This document shows positions 48,784-61,400 of a DNA stretch of 64,000 nt, in pieces. Every line of letters starts with the position of its first letter. The stretch's first letter is position 1. The position numbers and the translations under genes are program-made. The stretch comes from Epiperipatus broadwayi (Eukaryota; Onychophora; Udeonychophora; Euonychophora; Peripatidae). The notes under the pieces were generated by a model that saw only the letters and a program-made list of their open reading frames with translations, made no database searches and was not told the origin of the DNA. The stretch covers positions 372,001 to 436,000 of the forward strand of contig JAQFVV010006342.1 in NCBI GenBank assembly GCA_028023455.1. The letters run 5' to 3'.

Positions 48784-49975
48784 CACCTGGGTCTCATTTT
48801 ACGTGATAGATAGGTTCCTCAGAAAACACATGCAAACGAAATTGTGCAAAAATAGACATAACTTACTTTAAAAAAGGGGGGAAGTGGTCTGTGATTTTTC
48901 AAAATTCGCATAAAAGCAAAGCACCAATGTAAAATTACTTTAAAATTTACGCAAAAAAAAAATAAGGAAATAAAATATGACTAATAAAAATTTCAAATTT
49001 GAAAAAAATTGATACAAGACAAACTTTTTTTAACTATAATATTTAATTTTATTCAAAATAATATATTTTTATGCATAATTTACAGTACAGTAATTTACAT
49101 TTTTTTATACACGTTTTAATTATTATCACTATTTGCCCAAAAACACGTTCGTTTGCAAACTAGTAAAAAATCAGATTTTCATGTGATGTGATGTGATGTA
49201 TTTGGCTTCTCCTTAAATGAAGTCAAGAATATCTCAGCAATTATTCTCACAAGAGGAAATACAACTAGTGACAAGTTCACTCTCATGTTGTGTTAATGGT
49301 TTTCTGTTGACGACGATGATGATTTTATTAATTGTTTATGAACTTAGACTTATGATAATAAAAATACATTTATTCATTACTGCTGAGAAAAATTTAATTA
49401 AAACTAACAACTAAAAATTAAATTCTTATTTTTGTCTTTAATTTTCAATTCCATTTAAAAATCAAGTTTCGATTTACATCACATTAATTTCAAGTCACCC
49501 AAAAGTAATTTTTAAATTGTTAATTACAATTAAAAATCAGATTTTAATTTTTAATTGAGCCCACTGCTATTACTGATCTTTTAAAAATAAACTTGTGGAC
49601 ACTAAATGATTAATAATTGATTACGTTCTTTTTTAAAAAGCAAAAACAGAATGTGATTTAAAATGCAAAATTAACACGCACAATGTTTGAACAAATTTAC
49701 ATTATAATCTTGTAAAATTTAATGTGTGTATACATAAAATGTGGAAATCATGATTTTAATTTCATTATTGCATAAAATCTTACTATTATAAAGCACTGAA
49801 AATATTGAAATTACTAAGATGAAAGTAGAATTCCAATAATGTGCTATTACTTTCAATATAACGTAAGTGCACAAAATTTATTATTTAAATTATCGGAGAT
49901 CGACTTCCGGTGAAACACAAATCGCATAACTTCAAAATCATGTTAAATAAGTTCACGTAAAAAGAGACCCAGGTG
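48784..49975. mobile_element. 1192-bp TIR element inserted at TA
   Basis: Ends are CACCTGGGTCTCATTTTACGTGA and its complement, about 22 of 23 matching. TA precedes (48782-48783) and follows (49976-49977). The uninterrupted neighbouring repeat unit reads CTTCTTGGTATTTTACTTATAAA, which is the reconstructed empty site, so the TA duplication is confirmed internally. TA plus TIR indicates the Tc1/mariner/pogo superfamily. The terminal sequence has a general pogo/Tigger look, but that is impression. No transposase frame is present; the 65-codon frame at 49217-49414 is not recognisable. Non-autonomous. Confidence 0.85.
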
Positions 49976-49977
49976 TA

Positions 49978-50207
49978 TTTTACTTATAAAATCTACTTGA
50001 GCTATCAGCCAATTCTGATAAATCTATGACACAGAAACATTATAATATTAGCAACAAAATAATAAAATGTGAAATTAACTTCTTGGTATTTTACTTATAA
50101 ATTATACTCAAGCTATCAGTCAATTCTGATAAACCTATGAAAACTAAAAGTCTATTAAATACTGGCACTAAAATTATAAAATGTGAAACTAAAATTCTTG
50201 GCATTTT
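49978..50207. repeat. Tandem repeat of about 112 bp, two units
   Basis: Units begin TTTTACTTATAAA and run through GAGCTATCAGCCAATTCTGATAAA to AAATGTGAAATTAACTTCTTGGTA. The second unit is slightly diverged. A further unit lies before the inserted TIR element. Confidence 0.8.
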
Positions 50208-50209
50208 AC

Positions 50210-53200
50210 TTCAAATACATATCAAAATAATATGAGAGGGGGTTAAATCTATGAGTAAGAGGTCAAGCTATTCTTCACAAACCAAATAAGTAATTTTATT
50301 AATTAGCTACACTTTCTTTTCTTTTGTTTGCTCATTCAAATGAGGATGAAACATTATGAGAGTTGATGGTATAAAATCTAAATAACTAATACGATATGAC
50401 TTGAAACAATAATTAAAGAGTTACACATTAATGATGGATTTCTCCATACCTTACAAATTAATATTATTTTATGCATTTTAATTATGCTACCTGCTATAAA
50501 ATAATTAATATAACTAAATCTGATCGGTTTACTTATGAAATTGGAATAAGGGTCATAATATGGATGATGACAATGGCCAACCAAGCTTTAACACTAATTC
50601 TTCTTCAGCTGTTCTGTGAGAAAAATCAATTATACCTTTATTTTATTTTCTTATCAGCAAACTATCTTACCCTTGGCTATGGATAAATGATTGAACACAT
50701 TCCACACAAATATGTGAGGGATAAAAAGATTGTCTTAAACCTAATCACTTAAATAACAATAAACAGTGACTTCCTAGCCTAATATCTGAGGCTTAAAACA
50801 AACTGGTGTGGACATGGTCTCATCACCAAAAAATAAGAGAAATACACTACTTGGCTTCATGTACTGTAATTTATAAAATACAACTCCTTAATCTGGAGGA
50901 TATTATCCACTCCTAACAAATATTTCAACAAGCTAAGGGAGAGCTCTCTCAATCCCTGACAATATACTATATAATCCACTCATGGCAAATACTCAAATGA
51001 ATTAAAGGAGAGTTATCTCAATTCCTGACAATACAAGCTATGACATAAATAATTCCATTCTGCATAGCCACTAAATACATTTCACTTTAAGCATAATAAA
51101 GAAACAATAAATTCATGTTTAAATAAATCTCTAAACTTTCCACTTCTTTTTTGGCACATTTCATCATCCAAAAACAATGGGAATTAAATTATTTCTACTT
51201 CCAATTCAAACATTATTATAGCTGGATTAAATAACAGACATGTATATATAAGCATAATATCACATAAACAATTTCAATCACATTTGATAAAGAAAAACTG
51301 TTATGACATTAATTAATAAATTGTAAAAGTAATAATGAATAAATTTCTCATTTCTGACAAGTATAATATTTTAACTTGGAAATATAATAATTATTATTAA
51401 ATAAGCAAGACAAAATAACTCTTTAGTGTATTTGGCATCAGCCCACAAATTGAAACAAAAGTTTTGGTTTGGGATAAACAACAAATCTTTAATTTTGGAG
51501 TAAACTAATTGTTGAGAAATAAACTTCATAACTTCTTAAGAATGCAAAGATAAACAATGAATTTTATGTTACTATCTCTTCTCCAAAAAAAAACAAACGA
51601 GCTGTTAATTACTAAATAGTGAACGGATATTTCTATTGCTAGCACACATGTATAGAAGTATAAGTACATAATAAAACAATACTAAAATAAACACTAATTA
51701 CCGAGTATAATATTTTTTCATATTATACTTTTGTGAGACATTTTTGAAGAGAGAAATAATCAAATAATAAACTTTTAAAAAAAATCATAAGACAAATTTT
51801 TAAATCTACCTATCTATCGAATGCTAACAAAATAATAATAATCATTCTTTTTTTTTTTAGCTGGAATGAAAAGTTCATTTACAGTCTGTAGATGACATAT
51901 CTTAATCATGTACTAAACAATGATGATCATTGGTATAATCATAAATATGGATAAACATATAACAATTTCCTGCAGGGAGATAAATAATATTAATTAAATT
52001 CAATTGGATAGCATTTCAAAGTTTTCAGCAATAGCTAATGAAACCACTGGCAATATAACACATGAAAATCTTCATTATGGTAACAAATACCTAATACTGC
52101 ATAAGTTGAACAATAATTTATTATCTAATTCATTAGACATGTTTAAGCATTTTTTCCAAATTTTCAAAAGTCATTCATCGAGCAAGTCGTAACTCAGTTC
52201 ATAAAATTCATTTAAATTCATGTAAGTTTATTGATAACATATTTTAATTTAAAAAACAAATTGAAATGAGAAGAACAATAAAATAAAAGAAATTCATATC
52301 CAGTTTCATGCTCTTCTACCCATTCATTTATCAGCACATTTAGAGATAAGTCAATAATTCATTAATTATTTGTCACTCATTTTTGTTTCTTATTTCCAGA
52401 TACAAAATGGTTAGTTATATATTTGATCAATAATAATAATAAAATAGGTTATAATACATTATCTGCACACATCCCTCCATTTAAACTTTAGTCCTTTATA
52501 GCTAGCAAAATTTATCAACAAAGAGTCTCTGAAATGTTTAATGAAAAAGTTCAGCATAAATTTTCCAGAATAACAATAAAATTCATACATTCCAGTTATT
52601 TCTTTAGTGTTAGAGATTAAATCTAGGTAAATCAAACTTATAATGTAGACACATGTTTTAATTACTTTTTTAACATTAGAATAAGATTTAGGCAAAATAG
52701 ATTTGAAATATAAACATGCATTTCCATTATTTATTTAATATTAGAAATTAGCAAAGATTTTCATCTTATTATATTTTGATTAATTCCCATTGTTTGTGGC
52801 ATAGTAGCATTGTAGTTTTATGACATAACCATTGCATTTTGGGGTTTCAGTCTAGAATAAACTCAATCAAAACAAATAGGGGTTGAATTTCAGTTCAGGT
52901 TTAAAATATTTTTATTAGCATTCGAAAAAAATAAATTAGCCATTGAAATATAAAATAATAAGTAATATTTGGTTGATAAGAAATATGAGAATTTAATTTT
53001 GTTGTGATGAAAAAAAGCAAAAAAGCAATAAATATATCTGTCTCTTTAAACAGCAGTTGTGGTAGAAACACACTGGTAAAAATAATAATAGACAAATAAA
53101 TAAGACAAGGCCTTTAAAAATATATAATAGTGCAGTGATAAAGAGAGACTATATGATGGAAAGAGGGGTGAGTATTCTAATGTAAAATAAGTTAAGAAAA

Positions 53201-53398
53201 AAGCAATAAAATTAAACTTATATATATATATATATTCTTGTAGAAAGTTTAGCAGATAATTTTATGATAGTTTTTTTGTTTGTAATAATTATATCTATGA
53301 TTACAATATAAAATATTAATTAATAAATTCATAATACAAAATTATAAGGATCATTTTCATTTGCATAATTGTAATCATATATATATATATATATATAT
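50210..53398. other. AT-rich DNA without recognised gene
   Basis: Several short frames without domains. A TA run ends at the PLE boundary (53378-53398). Confidence 0.5.
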
Positions 53399-53460
53399 CA
53401 TCAAAACTACCCCAAATCTAAAATTAAACCAGACCAGCATAAAAATAATATTAAAATGCA

Positions 53461-53498
53461 ACCTAAGGTTTCACTGCTACAAGCAGACTTCTCAAGTG
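53461..53498 (-). ncRNA. Hammerhead-like motif in PLE 3' tail, left arm
   Basis: Complement of the motif described at 55690-55727 and identical in its core. The same lesion is in both arms, so it was present in the source element or predates the duplication. Confidence 0.35.
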
Positions 53499-53534
53499 TA
53501 AAGAACTACAAAAAACTACACAATATATATATAT

Positions 53535-54575
53535 ACTATTAAAAACTACCCACAAATCCATTCACTTCCTATCCACCCTTAATATTAAAAGAACTCCTAA
53601 ATAAGTTAATTGCTTCAGAATAATAAATTTTCAATAATAAAGGCTCTTTAATTCTTCTTTTGATTTCATTTCTCTCAAAGAAGACACCTTAGCTTCATCA
53701 AAATCAATAGTGTGGCCTGTATCTTTTTCATGGATATACAAAGCAGAACTAAGATATCTATTTTTAACTCTACTTTTATGAACCTTTATTCTTTCATTTA
53801 AACTCAAACTACTCTGACCTATGTAAACCTTTTTACAAAATAAACAAGGAATAAAATATACTACACCAGGAATAGTCTTTCTATCAAAAACTTCTTTTGT
53901 ATTATTTAATAAATTATTCAATGTAACACCCCTTTTCCAAGCAATTTTCTTATTTCCAAACAATTTACTATTTCTACACACAATTTTATAAGAAGACGAT
54001 TTAAATGGCAAAGAAATAAAATCATATTTTTCTTTAACCTTTACATCCTTACAAATATTACTATTAAATAAAATACTTTTAACAAATTTATCAGAGTATC
54101 CAACACTCAAGTAATCTTTATAAAATTGATATTTCTGAAACAAAGCTACCCCACTAGAATTATTTAATTTAATATTCCTATGACAATAATTCCTTAAAGC
54201 AGCTACTTTATGAGATACAGACTGATAGCTATGAGGTTTAATTATAGATCTTAATTTTTTACTTTTAACTAAATGACTGCACAATAAACAATTAGTTTCT
54301 ATATTATTAATCACCAAAAGATCTAAAAATTTTAACTTACCAAAATCTAACCCCCCTCCTTCTAACATAAATTTTATAGAAGGATCAAAACAATTAAACT
54401 CATTTACAAATTCCTTCAATTTATCATTCTCAACTACAAATAAACAATCATCAACATATCTGAAAAATAACTTTACATATAAACAATTCTTTTTAATAAT
54501 AATTTCCTCTTCCATAAAACTAATATAAACTGAACATACTAAAGAAGAAATAATATAACCTATTATCCACCCTTC
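53535..54575 (-). pseudogene. PLE RT (C-terminal part) and GIY-YIG endonuclease, left copy
   Basis: The minus-strand frame opens GWIIGYIISSLVCSVYISFMEEE (the strand before the RT catalytic motif), then FFRYVDDCLFVVEN, whose YVDD holds the two catalytic aspartates. Thumb-like sequence follows (DFGKLKFLDLLVIN; AALRNYCHRNI), then a linker and the GIY-YIG domain VVYFIPCLFCKKVYIGQS with two Cys (C-x2-C), LNERIKVHKSRV and HEKDTGHTIDFDEAKV. The frame from an internal ATG is 294 codons (53631-54515). A one-base deletion after DEAKV shifts the last 50 or so residues. The front of the RT is missing. Confidence 0.9.
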
Positions 54576-54578
54576 ATG

Positions 54579-55651
54579 TATTTTACTTATAAAGGTAATT
54601 TTTATAAGATTAAGGAAGGGTGGATAATAGGTTATATTATTTCTCCTTTAGTATGTTCAGTTTATATTAGTTTTATGGAAGAGGAAATTATTATTAAAAA
54701 GAATTGTTTATATGTAAAATTATTTGTCAGATATGTTGATGATTGTTTATTTGTAGTTGAGAATAATAAATTGAAGGAATTTGTAAATGAGTTTAATTGT
54801 TTTGATCCTTCTATAAAATTTGTGTTAGAAGGAGGGGGGTTAGATTTTGGTAAGTTAAAATTTTTACATCTTTTGGTGATTAATAAGATAGAAACTAATT
54901 GTTTATTGTGCAGTCATTTAGTTAAAAGTAAAGAATTAAGATCTATAATTAAACCTGATAGCTATCAGTCTGTATCTCATAAAGTAGCTGCTTTAAGAAA
55001 TTATTGTCATAGGAATATTAAATTAAATAATTTTAGTGGGATAGCTTTGTTTCAGAAATATCAATTTTATAAAGATTACTTGAGTGTTGGATACTCTGAT
55101 AAATTTGTTAAAAGTATTTTATTTAATAGTAATATTTGTAAGGATGTAAAGGTTAAAGAAAAATATGATTTTATTTCTTTGCCATTTAAATCATCTTCTT
55201 ATAAAATTGTGTGTAGAAATAGTAAATTGTTTGGAAATAAGAAAATTGCTTGGAAAAGGGGTGTTACATTGAATAATTTATTAAATAATACAAAAGAAGT
55301 TTTTGATAGAAAGATTATTCCTGGTATAGTATATTTTATTTCTTGTTTATTTGTAAGAAGGTTTACATAGGTCAGAGTAGTTTGAGTTTAAATGAAAGAA
55401 TAAAGGTTCATAAAAGTAGAGTTAAAAATTGATATCTTAGTTCTGCTTTGTATGTCCATGAAAAAGATACAGGCCACACTATTGATTTTGATGAAGCTAA
55501 GGTTGTCTTCTTTGAGAGAAATGAAATCAAAAGAAGAATTAAAGAGCCTTTATTATTGAAAATTTATTATTCTGAAGCAATTAACTTATTTAGGAGTTCT
55601 TTTAATATTAAGGGTGGATGGGAAGTGAATGGATTTGTGGGTAGTTTTTAA
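54579..55651 (+). pseudogene. PLE RT (C-terminal part) and GIY-YIG endonuclease, right copy
   Basis: Same protein as the left copy but starting about 12 codons earlier in the RT. RYVDDCLFVVEN is intact. The frame (54576-55370) breaks at the start of the GIY-YIG domain through a one-base loss in a T run near 55350 (SCLFVRRFT instead of PCLFCKKVYIG). A TGA at 55430 stands where the left copy has AGA. The C-terminal end (FFERNEIKRRIKEPLLL ... GFVGSF, stop 55649-55651) is readable here. Neither copy is intact; their lesions lie at different places. Confidence 0.9.
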
Positions 55652-55689
55652 TAGTATATATATTGTGTAGTTTTTTGTAGTTCTTTACA

Positions 55690-55727
55690 CTTGAGAAGTC
55701 TGCTTGTAGCAGTGAAACCTTAGGTTG
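55690..55727 (+). ncRNA. Hammerhead-ribozyme-like motif in PLE 3' tail, right arm
   Basis: CTTGAGAAGTCTGCTTGTAG, then CAGTGAAACCTTAGGTT. A type I hammerhead has CUGANGA, stem-loop II, GAAA, a short stem III and UH. Here GTCTGC/GCAGT can form stem II around TTGTA, GAAAC is conserved, and ACC-TTA-GGT can form a minimal stem III ending in U. CTTGAGA replaces CUGANGA, so catalysis is doubtful. Hammerheads are known in Penelope-like elements. Confidence 0.4.
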
Positions 55728-55914
55728 TGTTTTAATATTATTTTTATGCTGGTCTGGTTTAATTTTAGATTTGGGGTAGTTTTGATTTTATATTGACTAG
55801 TTTAGCTTTATGCTTGTAATGTTTATATATATATCAGTAACAAAGCATGACTTTTTTAGGAGTGGAAGCACACTTTTTTTTTCATGTAATGGGATGGGGG
55901 GATCAGGAAGTACC

Positions 55915-56470
55915 AGCATTATAAATAAATGTAAGTAATACTCAAAATAAAACACTCATCATTATGAATGATCCACAATATAATATAATAAAATCTGTAC
56001 AATAAATCAACAGTCAACCTTGTGACTGTATCAGAAATGGGTCTTCTGTATACCAGGCTACCTATTGAGCCTTTACCAGCTTGGGCAATTATTTAAACAT
56101 AACTTGGATGCCCCTACTTAGTGCCCATCCACTAGAATACACAATAATCAGAAATCGAAACAATAATGCTGGGACATTAAAACATGCTGATCATCATCAA
56201 TGCTCAGGCCACTTGTACTGGCCAACTATAAACTTAAATTTTTAACAAGGCTAAACTAAATAAAAGATAGTGCATGGGCTTTAAAGAATATAATCTTATG
56301 TGCCAATCAGGATGATGATTATTGAGCATCACTGGATGCCCCAAAAGCACTAAGTACACATCCCCATTTATCTGTGCATGAATTTAGCTCAGAGAACACA
56401 AACTCTATTACGGTATGTGACCAAGAGATGATGGAAACAATTTTAACAATTAAATAAGTTTATTAATAAC
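55915..56470 (+). repeat. Dispersed repeat D, copy 2
   Basis: Same family as 43860-44480, with CATTATGAATGATC, AAACATGCTGATCATCATCAATGC and ACTGGCCAACTATAAACTTAA. It lies just downstream of the PLE palindrome. No coding frame. Confidence 0.75.
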
Positions 56471-58255
56471 AATAAAAAATGGTATTTAAGGTCTTACAGG
56501 TTAAGGGTTCTGATTTTGAAAGATACACAATAATAAAGTCATCCCTCTGTAATTTACAAGATTACTACAAAATTCAAGTTATTACATCAATTGCATTATT
56601 TCTTAATTAGTTTCTATAAATGCCTATACACAGATGTGCATTTTATAATATACAAGGAATATATTTCAATTAACATAAAATAATTATATAAAAAAGATTA
56701 AATTTTACATATGTGTGTGCGTGTGTGTGTATGCTGATGTTTAGATCATATTTTAACTTAACAGCAATAATATTATATTTTCATTATTAAATTCTTTGGA
56801 AAATATGCACAAATTTCATACATATACATGTGTGTTTAAACAAAATATAGATATAATTTAAAATTAGTTTCAATTTATAAGTTCTCTTTTTTTTCCTTAA
56901 AAAAATATATAGTTAATTTTTGACAGGTATTTGTTGATTAATTATCAACGTTTTTAAATTAAATTATTGAATCATCGATTCTTTACTTTTTTTTTTAATA
57001 TAAATTTTTCAAAATAATGTCCAAGAGGATTATTGTTCAAAAACATCTCTTTTGCCTTTAAAACCAGATGGTCAATGAATTATTCTTGATTTTTAATTAT
57101 AATTGGAGCAAAATTACTTTATATTCTTTTAAAATATATATTTTTAACCGACTTAAAAATAATATTGTTCTATATATGTCTATTTTTATATGACTTATTT
57201 TAAAATAACTCACCAGCTATATATGCGTTTATCGGTGCTTTTCTGCATATATCTGACTCAGCATACTTATACATTTCTTTATTCATTTGATATTTCTCTT
57301 GGAAAAGTTGTTTTTTGGTCAAAACAGGTTTGTGGTCATCATCAGGTAAAAATATATAATTCAGGTATGGTTGGCTTTCTCCCTTCTGAAGTCAGTTTCA
57401 CTTATACTTGGATTTTGTAAGCTTCAGGTCAGCAAGATGTTTTCCAGAACACTTTTAAGGCTATGAATTACAAAGAATCTTGACCCATTTCCTCCATGTA
57501 AATTCAAACTCCACCAGTGAACTGTAGAGAAGCCACTTCCTTGCATTCTTACATTCTCATGGCAGTTCTCTTGATAATTATTCTAGCCATCTTTGCAGCT
57601 AGCTTTACTATGGCCATTTTCTGCTACAGTTACCAACTCTTCACAAAAAATTTTAGCCAACTTTACAGCTAGCTCTTCCAAAACTGCAAGCCAAACTAAC
57701 TGATATTTTTTTATCAGTCTTTTATAACCTTGGTTAGGTCAGGCGACAAAAGCACAGTTGCTGTTTTCAATCTGTCTAATCCATTAGAAAACAAGCTTGA
57801 AATTTCTGTCAAAGTGTGATATTCATGTTTTTACTTTAATCTTTGGAATTTGACCAAAGGTGTGATAATTCTTTAGAATTTTTAATCTACAAAGATTTTT
57901 AACTAGGTAGTAGAAATGCAAATAAGCATTAATTAAAAAAGATATTTTATACAAGTATTAATTAAAAGATTTTAAAAAATAAATTATGCTTTTTTTTGTT
58001 AATTTCAAAATCAGAATTACAAATATTATTTATCAGACCTTTTTAAAATACTTATTTCACAATGAAATTTTACTTTAAACCCAGAGTTATTTAACCCTTT
58101 ACTTATTATTATTTTATTTTAGGAAATATAGAAAAATATCTACAAAAATTTATCCTGTGTTTATTTCTACTTTTATTTTATTTTACATATATATATATTC
58201 ACATACACTATATTAGTGTGTGTTATGTAACACAACTAGTTAATATATATATATA
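56471..58255. other. Unassigned region
   Basis: A less AT-rich patch at about 57340-57760 contains an internal duplication (GCCATCTTTGCAGCTAGCTTTAC / GCCAACTTTACAGCTAGCTCTTC). The short frame at 57190-57420 has no recognised product. No exon is supported. Confidence 0.45.
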
Positions 58256-58258
58256 TAT

Positions 58259-58485
58259 TGTAACCTAAAGAATGAAGGAGAAAAGAGAGAGAGGGATAGG
58301 AGGAGGTAAAGTGAAATGAAAAGAAAAGGAAAAGAAGAAGAGAGAACAAAATGAGAGAGAAGAAAAGATGAAAAGAAATGAAAGGAGAAGAAAGAGAGAT
58401 GGTGAAAATGATATGAAAAGAAAATGAAATAAAATAAAATGAGATGAAAGGAGACTCTTAACGACTCAGCTGGAGTGGGGTTACA
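58259..58485. mobile_element. Short LTR-like element with polypurine body (227 bp)
   Basis: Ends are TGTAACC and GGTTACA, an exact 7-bp inverted repeat with TG...CA. The body from about 58266 to 58455 is almost pure A/G. It follows a TA run, as the 1677-bp LTR element does. It could be a solo LTR of a small retroelement, or a simple GA-rich repeat with chance ends; no target duplication is clear. Confidence 0.4.
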
Positions 58486-58489
58486 ATAA

Positions 58490-61400
58490 ATTTTTAAAAA
58501 AAGAGATGATGATCCAGAGATGTATAATCAAATAAAGATCAAATCCAATACTGATGAACTATAATTACTACAGCATATTAATAATCTACTAAACCATACA
58601 AAAGATTACCTAAAATCAATAATCAATGCTTACCATATCAGTCCTACCAATAGATCATACACTCTCTGAATGAGAATAATGATACTTTGATTAGAAAGAT
58701 TATCTTACTAAATTTTATTTAATAAAACAACAAGAGTAAATAACCTCAGGGATTTCTAAACTAAACTCTTGTGTAAAATTAAAAGTTTAAGTTAAGTTGC
58801 CTATTAAAGAATTTCTGAGATTAATAAACAAATAAGTAATATCTTAGCTGATCACAAAATAACAACCTTATGGTGCAATCTTAAAGTAATATACAAAACA
58901 AATATTAATTCATAAATTTAATGAATCAATTTAAATTTAATTTAATAATGGCCTATTATCCAAAACATTATTTGAGCAAAGAAAAGAGCAAGGGTACTTT
59001 TTATGCCTTTCCCATACTCACAGACAACCTACTAAAGACCTCAAATGCAGATGGATTAAATTCTTTGGACATCAAGATTTAAGACAATAATAAACAATGT
59101 GACTTAATATAAGATAATGTGCAGCATTTAAAATAGTCATATATTCTTAATCTGATGTTGCATAACCTTTCATCTGAAAAGATATACTGATAATTTAAAA
59201 TAAACTTTTAACTAAGCATATAACGATGTATCTGATATAAGGCAATTATCTATTATTGTGATTCAATCTAAGAATCACTTACTTTAGCGTGGCTTTATAA
59301 TTTTAAAACCAATATCAAATATATTTAATTAACTTTATGATATATTTGTGAATTTCTGAATTGAAGATTTAATAAACTTTAGAAACTTAAGATTTTGTGA
59401 ACTTGGAACCCTAGACAATCATATTTTCATATAAAAGCAAAACAAGCAAAACAAATCTTTTGAAATAATAATAATTTGGTTTATTAAGAACAATAAGAAA
59501 TGCTTACAAATGTAATGGAGTACAAACATTGCCAATATCACACTAGGATTTAATATAAGTATTTTGACTTTTAACAATTTCCTTTAGTTTACATTAGTAT
59601 ACTTAATAACAGGCTAAGGCTATTCAATTTTAATCTTTTTTAATAATTAGAGATTTTACAATCTTTAACTTTAATTCTAATGTCTGTATTTAATAAGTAC
59701 ACTACTATTTTTTTAAATTAAAATAATTTAAAACATTATGGTGTCATCTAGTAATCAAAATAACACACAGAACTAGGTTTACATTTGAACCTCTAACTTA
59801 ATTTTATAATCCTAAACTTAACAAACGCTAAGTTGGAAAAGCATATATTTTGAAAACTACAACTAGTTATACTGACATAACTAATATTAAACTAATGATA
59901 TATTTTTAAATTAGACTAAGCTAATCTTAAAATAAAACTAAGTTAAGTGTATGGGACATTCATTCATCAGAGATCAGTTATACTCTTTTAAATAAATTTA
60001 GTCCACATAAATTATTCCCTCAATGTTTTAAAGTTAATAATGTAACAGACTTACAAATCCAGCGGCAAAACTCTGGATGAAAATATTAAATTAGTATGTG
60101 TGAATTGCCACTTATACCATATGCATATTTAACATACTTTAAAATAAATATAACTTATTGTTGGTTAGCTTGTGCATGATAAAACTATCATAGCAACACA
60201 ATTCAAACATTGATATACCTATGAGCCATAAATTAGCTGCCACTACCTGAAGAAATAAATTTCCTCAAACAAGCATATCTTGTCATCACAAATCTAAAAC
60301 AAATGCAACATCACCTACTGTGGTGGAATTAGCATTAAGTCATCATGAATGATAGGCAAAAAATATAAAAATACTAGGCTCCTCAGAGCTGGAAAAGAAT
60401 ATGGTGGCTTTCAAAAATACCTAACTTCGAGGCAAAAATTAAGATGTCTGGAACTCTTCTACAGTACATCTGGGAATAGGAAAATGCACCAAGAAAGCAC
60501 CATCCTCTCTCATGGGATTTTCAATGCTTATAAATGTGATTATCATCACTGAAAAATACAATATAATAACCCTCTTTTGGGGACAAGCACTATCAAATCA
60601 TGGAAATACAATACAATAAGGATGGAGGATTTTATCTACTCCATAAGCATATTCAAAATTATTAACTAAGCCTAACTCTATGAGGCTAACAAATACTAAC
60701 TAATAGCAAGATATATACTTCACCTGAATTAACTAAGTTATTCCTAAGAAGTTTGAAAATACAAAACGTATTCAATGTTCGAACCAACAAAATACACTGT
60801 CAAGTGACTACTATGAGAAATACTTTAAAATTAAATGCATATAAAATTCTAGGCAAGGCACAATGCACACATAGTAAAATATTACATACTAAAAATATAT
60901 ATATATTAACTAGTGGACTTTTAAAATTGCAAATTAAATGCAAGAATATTTACTTCTCGATGCATATAAAAATATTTGTAGTTATTATTAATATAACATT
61001 CATAAAACAAATGAATGGATACTCTCTGATAAACTTCTTTGGTAAATTTAAAATAAAACTGAGTAAAACATCCCATTTATAATAAACTAAGACTGTGATA
61101 TTTAAATTTTCTATAAATGAATTTTTTTTTAAACAGAACCTAGCTTGTGAAATGCTTAATAAATAAAATAAATTCACTTGAGAATAGCAAAACATTTGCT
61201 CATTCTAATAGACATATTACATTTTAAAATTATAACCCTAGTTTACCTGTATATTTATGCTAAAAGTGTTACACAAAATATATAGTATAAATATTTTTAT
61301 GGTGTCATTTTTTTTTTAAAACCAATAAAACAAACAATAAAAAAAAAAATACATTAACTTAAGTTCATATTTTAGCTCCGTAATGGTTTTTCCGTTTAAA

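Larger units (their letters stand above)
53400..55786. mobile_element. Palindromic head-to-head pair of Penelope-like retroelements
   Basis: 53400-54575 is the inverted complement of about 54615-55786. The loop is about 39 bp and continues the coding frame of the plus-strand copy (YFTYKGNFYKIKEG). Both arms encode the back half of a PLE protein (late RT motifs plus GIY-YIG) and the same 3' UTR, with 5' truncation just before the RT segment containing IIGYIISPLVC. The two arms end at the same 3' terminal sequence (GGGGTAGTTTTGAT). Identity is high by eye. A TA microsatellite borders the left end. Confidence 0.92.

Noticed and set aside
60753-61195. Overlapping 109- and 81-codon frames on opposite strands
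   Set aside because: Both are AT-driven and lysine/isoleucine/phenylalanine-rich without motifs; regarded as chance.
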